Positions 7,051 to 11,213 of a stretch of 11,213 nucleotides of DNA are shown in pieces. The translations under genes and the position numbers were made by a program. This DNA is from CAYMEK01 sp964389305 (GTDB lineage: Bacteria; Spirochaetota; Spirochaetia; SZUA-6; DRHE01). The notes under the pieces are model-generated. The model ran no database searches, was not told the DNA's origin, and saw only the letters and a list, made by a program, of their open reading frames with translations. The stretch covers positions 1 to 11,213 of the forward strand of contig CAYMEK010000093.1 in NCBI GenBank assembly GCA_964389305.1, written 5' to 3'. Every line of letters starts with the position of its first letter. The first letter of the stretch is position 1.

Positions 7051-7812
7051 CTATTTCCCGCCCTTGTTTGTAGAGGCCTGGGCGGCTACGGAGGTGGTTG
7101 CTCTTTTAATCTCCTCCGGGTCACCCAGGTAGTGGTGCTTCAGGGCCTGGAGGTCGTCGTTCAGCTCATAGATCAAGGGGAAACCCGTAGGGATATTCAA
7201 TTTAGGGATATCGGCGTCGGACACGTGATCCAGGTATTTGACCAGGGCCCGCAGGCTGTTGCCGTGGGCCGAGATCATGATCTTCTGCCCCTGCTTCAAC
7301 GCCGGCGCGATGACCTCGTGCCAGTAGGGAAGCACGCGTTCCAGAGTGTCTTTCAGGGATTCGCTGCCCGGCAGCTCCTGCGACTGCAGGCGAGCATAGC
7401 GGGGGTCGAAGCGAGGATGCCTCTCATCGTCGAGCGAAACAGCCGGGGGACGCTGGTCGTAGCTGCGCCGCCACCGGTATACCTGCTTCTCGCCGAACTC
7501 ACCGGCCGTTTCCTTCTTGTTCAGCCCTTGCAGGGCACCGTAGTGCCGCTCGTTCAGCCGCCAGGAGCAGTGCACCGGGAGCCACATCAGGTCCAACCCC
7601 TCCAGGACGATCCACAGGGTGCGGATGGCTCGCTTGAGCACGGAGGTATGGGTTTCGGTGAAGGTGTAACCGGCCGCCCTCAGCAGATGGGCGGCCCGCC
7701 GGGCTTCCAGGATTCCTCGCTCCGTCAGATCCACGTCCGTCCAGCCGGTGAACCGTCCCTCCAGGTTCCACTCACTCTCTCCGTGGCGCAGCAGCACTAT
7801 CTCGGTATTCAT
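7051..7812 (-). CDS. gpmA: 2,3-bisphosphoglycerate-dependent phosphoglycerate mutase
   Basis: This cytoplasmic enzyme interconverts 3-phosphoglycerate and 2-phosphoglycerate in lower glycolysis and gluconeogenesis, using a phosphohistidine intermediate primed by 2,3-bisphosphoglycerate. The 253 residues match the usual 245-250. The signature LLRHGESEWN gives Arg9 and the phosphorylated His10. FTGWTDVDLTERG (21-33), Arg61 in LKRAIRT, Glu88 in LNERHYGALQGLNK (proposed acid/base) and His183 in SAHGNSLRAL complete the active site. The short C-terminal tail is Thr/Ala/Lys-rich. The ATG at 7812 has purine-rich GAGGG-type sequence just upstream. It lies 42 bp after the proton ATPase gene in the same direction, so the two may share a transcript. 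The assignment is very secure. Confidence 0.97.
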   Translation of the reverse strand: MNTEIVLLRHGESEWNLEGRFTGWTDVDLTERGILEARRAAHLLRAAGYTFTETHTSVLKRAIRTLWIVLEGLDLMWLPVHCSWRLNERHYGALQGLNKKETAGEFGEKQVYRWRRSYDQRPPAVSLDDERHPRFDPRYARLQSQELPGSESLKDTLERVLPYWHEVIAPALKQGQKIMISAHGNSLRALVKYLDHVSDADIPKLNIPTGFPLIYELNDDLQALKHHYLGDPEEIKRATTSVAAQASTNKGGK

Positions 7813-7854
7813 GTTTCCCTCTTCCCTCTGCCTCGTTTCGGGGCGGCAACGGTA

Positions 7855-10407
7855 TCAGGATCTCTGCCTGTGCTCGCCGAAGGGGTGCAGCGGCATATGG
7901 GCCCGGTCCAGGAACGTGCGGTGCCGCTTGCCGGTGAACTGCAGGTGGTGGTAGACCCTCAGCTTGGCCCAGTCCTCGATAAACACCCATACCAGGCAAT
8001 ATCCCCAGATCAGGCCGATATACGCCCAGGGTATCGAAGCAACCAGAAAACCGAACCCTACGATGAGCGCGGCAGCCGCCTGGGTGAGAAGGATCGCCCC
8101 CAGAAGGATCGGAGACGGGTGGGGCTTGCTCAGGAAGGGGCGCCTGGTGCGGGCGACGAAGAGCGTCAGGTGCCCGGCTACCGCCAACTTGAGGTAGATG
8201 AAGGACTGCAGCTGCGGCACGTCGAGGTTGAGCAGGAACTTGCCGATGAGCAGCAATCCGAAGGTCTCGATTACTCCGAGCAGCCCCAACACGGTGGCCA
8301 CGGAGAGGACCCGGCGCATATTCCAGCGTACCGGGTTGGGTTCCAGCCAGGTGTTGTCGTAGCCGATGGTCAGGATCGGCAGATCGTTCAGCAGGGCCAG
8401 AAGAATGATCATCACCGTGGTGATGGGGTAGAAATTGAGGATGATCATGGTCAATGTGACGAAGAACATGATGCGGATCGTTTCGGTGATGCGGTAGATC
8501 GCATAGCTGTTCATGCGCTCAAAGATCTTACGGGCTCCCTCGACCGCCCGCACGATCACCGAGAGTCCCGGCGCTGTCAGCACCATGGCCGAGGCGGCCC
8601 GCGCTGCATCGGTGGCTCCGCTGACCGCTATTCCGGTATCCGCCTTTTTCAGGGCCGGAGCGTCGTTCACCCCGTCGCCGGTCATGCCTACGATATGCCC
8701 GCGGGCCTGCAGGGCCTCCACGATATGGTACTTGTGCTCGGGAAAGACCTGGGCAAAACCGTCCGCCGCCTCCACCTCTTCGGTGACCTTGGCTGACAAG
8801 CCGTGTTTGTCGGTCGCGGCGGCGAACAGTTTATCGGCTGTCTGTATGTTGGTTCCCAATCCCAGCTTGGAGCTGATCTGCCTGGCGATGGACAGGTTGT
8901 CTCCGGTCACCATCTTGACCTGTATTCCATGCTCCTGGGCTTGACGGATCGTGTCCGCCGAGTCCTCCCGGGGCGGATCGAACAGGGGGATCAGTCCGAG
9001 GAACTTCCAGCTCCCCGAGCCGTTGCTCCTGGCGACTCCCAGGGTGCGGTAACCCCGTTCGGCGAACTCGTCGACCTTGAGGGTGGCCTGCTTTTCCAGC
9101 TCCTGATCCGGCTTGCAGAGATTCAGGATTACCTGGGGAGCGCCTTTGGTGACCTTGAAGGTGCTGTTGTCCGGTCCTTGCACTTCCGCCTCCGTGCGTT
9201 TCTGCACCGGGTCAAAGGGAATAAATTTCTTCTGGACATACTCATTCAGTTTCTGCGGATCCTCCAATCCTTCCAGGATTGCCGCGTCTATGGCGTCCCG
9301 GTCTTCCTCCTTCGAGGCCAGAGCGGCGGCCAGGATCAGCTCCCCGGGCTTTTTTGCGCCCATCAGAGCCGGCTCCCCGAGAGTGAGCTTGTTCTGGGTC
9401 AGGGTCCCGGTCTTGTCGGAGCACAGCACGTCGATCCCCGCCGTCTCTTCGATGGACACGAGGCGGGTGACGATGGCTTTCATTTTAGCCAGGGCGACCG
9501 CGCCGATCGCCATGGTGACGGAAAGCACGGCAGGCATGGCCACCGGGATGGCGGCCACGATCAGAATCAAGGCGAACTGCATCAAGGTGAAGAAGGGAGT
9601 GCCCCGGACCAGCATGACCAGCAGAAGAACGGCGGCCAATCCCAGGCTCAGGTAGATCAGGTAATCCCCGATCGTGAGGACCGCTTTCTGGAAGTGTGAA
9701 ACCGACTTGGCCGAAGAGACGAGCTTGGCGGTCTTGCCGAAATAGGTATCCGCCCCCGTAGCGGTTACCAGGGCAGCCATCTCTCCCTGCTTGACAACGG
9801 ACCCGGAGTAGGCCAGGTCTTCGCTTTTCTTGTTCACGGGAAGGCTCTCGCCCGTGAGGGCCGACTGGTCCACGCTGAGATAGTCCCCCTCCGCTAGAAC
9901 CACGTCGGCCGGGATGATGTCACCCAAACGCAGGCGGATGACGTCGCCCGGCACCAACTCGGCGGCGTCGATCTCTCCCCAGGCGCCGTCCCTCCTGACC
10001 CGCGACTTCAAGGCCAGCGTTCTCTTGAGGGCTTCCACGGCGTTGGCGGCCTGGAACTCCTGCCAGAACCCGACTACGGCGTTGAAAACCAGAAGAACGA
10101 TAACGATGATCAGGTCCACCCAATGCTGGTCGATGATCGAGAGAATCGCCGCCACCTCGATCATCCACGGGATCGGGCCCCAGAAATAAGAGAGGAACTT
10201 CAACACGGGATTCATTTTCTTCTCTTCCAGCTTGTTGGGCCCGTAGCGGTCCAAGCGCCGCCGGGCCTCTTCCTGGCTGAGGCCGTTTTCTGATGACTCG
10301 AGCCGTTTCCACCACTGCTCTAGTGAGACAGCTTCCGCAGCCGGCTTCCCGGCCGGGTTGTCGTCCCGAACTACTTTTTTTTCCTGATCATGAGCTTTCG
10401 TCGCCAT
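7855..10407 (-). CDS. Plasma-membrane proton-efflux P-type ATPase (P3A type)
   Basis: This ATP-driven cation pump of the inner membrane is most likely an H+ exporter. The 850 residues show the full P-type layout: cytoplasmic N-terminus, M1-M2 (about 71-115), actuator domain with TGES (185-188), M3-M4 (about 247-302) with the P3A-type PVAMPA (from Pro288), phosphorylation motif DKTGTLT with Asp331, KGAP (421-424) in the nucleotide domain, TGDN (501-504), GDGVNDAPAL (577-586), and M5-M10 (about 640-810). By comparison from memory with plant AHA2, the residues important for proton transport are kept: Asn109 in M2, Arg645 in TIRI of M5 and Asp675 in LLND of M6. The long autoinhibitory C-terminal domain of plant and fungal pumps is absent; only about 40 basic residues follow M10. 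The ATG at 10407 has GGGGAAGG just upstream. Proton rather than other cation specificity rests on family motifs. Confidence 0.93.
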   Translation of the reverse strand: MATKAHDQEKKVVRDDNPAGKPAAEAVSLEQWWKRLESSENGLSQEEARRRLDRYGPNKLEEKKMNPVLKFLSYFWGPIPWMIEVAAILSIIDQHWVDLIIVIVLLVFNAVVGFWQEFQAANAVEALKRTLALKSRVRRDGAWGEIDAAELVPGDVIRLRLGDIIPADVVLAEGDYLSVDQSALTGESLPVNKKSEDLAYSGSVVKQGEMAALVTATGADTYFGKTAKLVSSAKSVSHFQKAVLTIGDYLIYLSLGLAAVLLLVMLVRGTPFFTLMQFALILIVAAIPVAMPAVLSVTMAIGAVALAKMKAIVTRLVSIEETAGIDVLCSDKTGTLTQNKLTLGEPALMGAKKPGELILAAALASKEEDRDAIDAAILEGLEDPQKLNEYVQKKFIPFDPVQKRTEAEVQGPDNSTFKVTKGAPQVILNLCKPDQELEKQATLKVDEFAERGYRTLGVARSNGSGSWKFLGLIPLFDPPREDSADTIRQAQEHGIQVKMVTGDNLSIARQISSKLGLGTNIQTADKLFAAATDKHGLSAKVTEEVEAADGFAQVFPEHKYHIVEALQARGHIVGMTGDGVNDAPALKKADTGIAVSGATDAARAASAMVLTAPGLSVIVRAVEGARKIFERMNSYAIYRITETIRIMFFVTLTMIILNFYPITTVMIILLALLNDLPILTIGYDNTWLEPNPVRWNMRRVLSVATVLGLLGVIETFGLLLIGKFLLNLDVPQLQSFIYLKLAVAGHLTLFVARTRRPFLSKPHPSPILLGAILLTQAAAALIVGFGFLVASIPWAYIGLIWGYCLVWVFIEDWAKLRVYHHLQFTGKRHRTFLDRAHMPLHPFGEHRQRS

Positions 10408-10461
10408 AAGCCTTCCCCGTCATTCTAATTTTACAATTTTCTTTACAGCTTTCCTTTTGAG

Positions 10462-10490
10462 CATCTAGCTTGCCGGAAATTTTTTCTCAA
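10462..10490 (-). promoter_or_regulatory. Candidate sigma70-type promoter of the proton ATPase
   Basis: On the minus strand TTGAGA (10490-10485) is followed after 17 bases by TAGATG (10467-10462). The -35 matches five of six consensus bases, but the -10 only three of six. It would give a leader of about 50 bases. An alternative on the same strand is TTGAAC (10655-10650), 17 bases, TCTATT. Neither is strong. Confidence 0.3.
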
Positions 10491-10510
10491 CTATATATCT
10501 ATTGTATTCC

Positions 10511-10601
10511 CGGAAAATGGCAATAAGCTGAATAGGTTAGTTGTCTGGCCGTTTTCGGCTATCCGGTCCGGCGGAAAGCAGCGAAGTAGAGCCGCAGGCC
10601 G
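10511..10601 (+). ncRNA. Possible structured RNA or leader, class not recognised
   Basis: Read on the plus strand, three pairings are visible. GAAAATGGC (10513-10521) pairs with GCCGTTTTC (10548-10556) through a U-G wobble. A competing tight hairpin TGGCCG-TTTT-CGGCTA spans 10546-10561. A longer arm runs from CGGTCCGGCGG (10564-10574) to CCGCAGGCCG (10592-10601), with 9 pairs, a bulged U, one G-A mismatch and a 17-base purine-rich loop. The wobble pairs favour a plus-strand RNA, which would make this a leader of the LolA-like gene. A weak promoter upstream is TTGCCG (10470-10475), 16 bases, TATATA (10492-10497). It matches no riboswitch class I know, and chance folding in GC-rich DNA is quite possible. 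Confidence 0.2.
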
Positions 10602-10650
10602 ATAACGTCTTAAGAAAAATAACCTGAATAGAGTATATACAAGGTGGATG

Positions 10651-10680
10651 TTCAAAAATATTTTATTGTAATGTAATAAT
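10651..10680 (+). promoter_or_regulatory. Candidate promoter and operator-like repeats of the LolA-like gene
   Basis: TTCAAA (10651-10656) is followed after 18 bases by AATAAT (10675-10680), which has a TGT extended -10 just before it (10672-10674). Start of transcription would fall near 10687, leaving a leader of about 100 bases. The same stretch holds TTATT-N7-AATAA (centred near 10671), a direct repeat TAATGTA (10669-10675 and 10677-10683) and AAAATATTTT (10655-10664). Such symmetry over a -10 region suits a repressor site but also arises easily in AT-rich DNA. Confidence 0.35.
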
Positions 10681-10790
10681 GTAGCCGACAGCTTCACGGA
10701 ACCGGCCGCGGCGGTTTTACCGGGCAGGGGGGAAGCAAGAGCCAAAGCGCCGGCCCCCGGGCACAACCGGATTTATCAGGAAGGGGAACA

Positions 10791-11213
10791 ATGAAACAGT
10801 GGATACGAAGTGCTCTGGTCTTCGTTTGGACGGCAGCGGCAGCCTGGACGGTGTTTGCCCAAACCAGGCCGGCAGTACGGGAGGTGATAGACAGAATCGA
10901 CAAGCTCTACCGGGCAGACTCCAGCTATGCGCTGATGGAGATGCAGATCGTTACTCCGCACTGGCAGAGGACCCTCCGCCTGCGGGCCTGGTCGGAAGGT
11001 ACGGAAAAGACCTTTATCCGTATCCTGGAGCCGGCCAAAGAACGGGGAACGGCGACGCTGCGAATAGGCAGCGAGATGTGGAACTATCTACCCAAGACCG
11101 ACAAGGTGATACGGATCCCCCCGTCCATGATGATGAGCTCCTGGATGGGGTCTGATTTCACCAATAATGATCTGGTCAAGGAGTTCTCGTTCACCGAGGA
11201 CTACGAGTTTCAG
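10791..11213 (+). CDS. LolA-like outer membrane lipoprotein-sorting protein, 3' end outside window
   Basis: This is a predicted periplasmic protein of the LolA-like 'outer membrane lipoprotein-sorting protein' group (COG2834), with a half-barrel fold that carries lipids or lipoprotein acyl chains. The first 141 residues are visible. A Sec signal peptide has basic residues at 2-6, a hydrophobic core (8-22) and a likely cut after Val-Phe-Ala23. The mature part carries features typical of the group: VIDRIDKLYRADSSYALMEMQI (from about residue 32), KTFIRILEPAKERGTATLRI, MWNYLPKTDKVIRIPPSMMMSSWMGSDFTNNDLVKEF. The frame is open to the last base. The ATG at 10791 has AAGGGG 4 bases and AGGA 9 bases upstream. 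It is divergent from the proton ATPase. Relatives are often followed by an ABC (LolE/MacB-like) or RND permease gene, so a transport operon may continue beyond the window; that is inference. Confidence 0.88.
   Translation, partial: MKQWIRSALVFVWTAAAAWTVFAQTRPAVREVIDRIDKLYRADSSYALMEMQIVTPHWQRTLRLRAWSEGTEKTFIRILEPAKERGTATLRIGSEMWNYLPKTDKVIRIPPSMMMSSWMGSDFTNNDLVKEFSFTEDYEFQ

Larger units (their letters stand above)
10408..10790. promoter_or_regulatory. AT-rich divergent regulatory region between proton ATPase and LolA-like gene
   Basis: This 383-bp non-coding stretch must hold the promoters of both divergent genes. It is clearly richer in A and T than the flanking genes at 10430-10510 and 10608-10683. 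In between is a GC-rich segment able to fold (10511-10601). Downstream, a GC-rich segment (10700-10760) has small palindromes: AACCG-N7-CGGTT at 10700-10716 and CCGG-CCC-CCGG at 10750-10760. I see no open reading frame with a convincing start. Confidence 0.7.

Noticed and set aside
7132..8796. 554-codon plus-strand open frame opposite gpmA and the end of the ATPase gene
   Set aside because: It runs antisense through two verified genes and the gap between them. Its product is Gln/Gly/His/Arg-rich with no recognisable motif, typical of a shadow frame.
10564..10601. c-di-GMP (GEMM-I) riboswitch in the divergent region
   Set aside because: Phrases such as GGAAAGCAGCGAAG and GAGCCGCAGG recall parts of the motif, but the conserved GGCAAACC and CGCAAAGCC elements and the second stem are absent.
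10491..10766. 91-codon minus-strand open frame in the divergent region
   Set aside because: It has no ribosome binding site or family resemblance, and it spans the AT-rich promoter stretch; Phe/Leu-rich composition follows from the base composition.
10799..11155. 118-codon plus-strand open frame overlapping the LolA-like gene
   Set aside because: It is out of frame with the signal-peptide-bearing LolA-like frame starting at 10791, which matches a known family over its whole visible length.

Overview
The window looks like chromosomal DNA of a GC-rich, double-membraned (diderm) bacterium. Supporting signs are an exported LolA-like outer-membrane lipoprotein-sorting protein, a lipoprotein-type HtrA protease and ordinary glycolytic housekeeping genes with strong GGAGG-type ribosome binding sites. 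The relaxed lipobox (AIS-Cys followed by Phe-Gly4) and the LolA-like gene would fit a spirochaete or a deltaproteobacterium-like lineage. The sequence alone does not settle the taxon. I see no mobile elements, tRNA or rRNA genes, CRISPR arrays or phage genes.

Layout. Bases 1-615 (+) hold the end of a CPBP/CAAX-type membrane protease that runs in from outside the window. It faces a long block of five minus-strand genes. In transcription order these are a P3A-type proton-pumping P-type ATPase (10407-7855), 2,3-bisphosphoglycerate-dependent phosphoglycerate mutase gpmA (7812-7051), an HtrA/DegP-like lipoprotein protease (6759-5311), a very large UPF0182 membrane protein (5299-2417) and glucose-6-phosphate isomerase pgi (2335-692). 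A 383-bp AT-rich divergent region (10408-10790) separates the ATPase from a plus-strand LolA-like gene that runs off the right edge.

The minus-strand block probably forms two transcription units. ATPase-gpmA have a 42-bp gap. htrA-UPF0182-(pgi) are preceded by a 291-bp gap. htrA and the UPF0182 gene look translationally coupled, because the UPF0182 Shine-Dalgarno sequence overlaps the htrA stop codon. pgi follows after 81 bp that contain a hairpin and may or may not be co-transcribed. The functional themes are central glycolysis (pgi, gpmA), membrane energisation (proton ATPase) and envelope quality control (HtrA, UPF0182, CPBP protease, LolA-like protein).

Most of the window is ordinary. 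The places worth a second look are the coupled HtrA lipoprotein/UPF0182 pair of unknown joint function, the divergent regulatory region with a possible structured RNA and operator-like repeats, and an inverted repeat plus a repeated 9-mer upstream of htrA. I found no clear evidence of an entirely new system.
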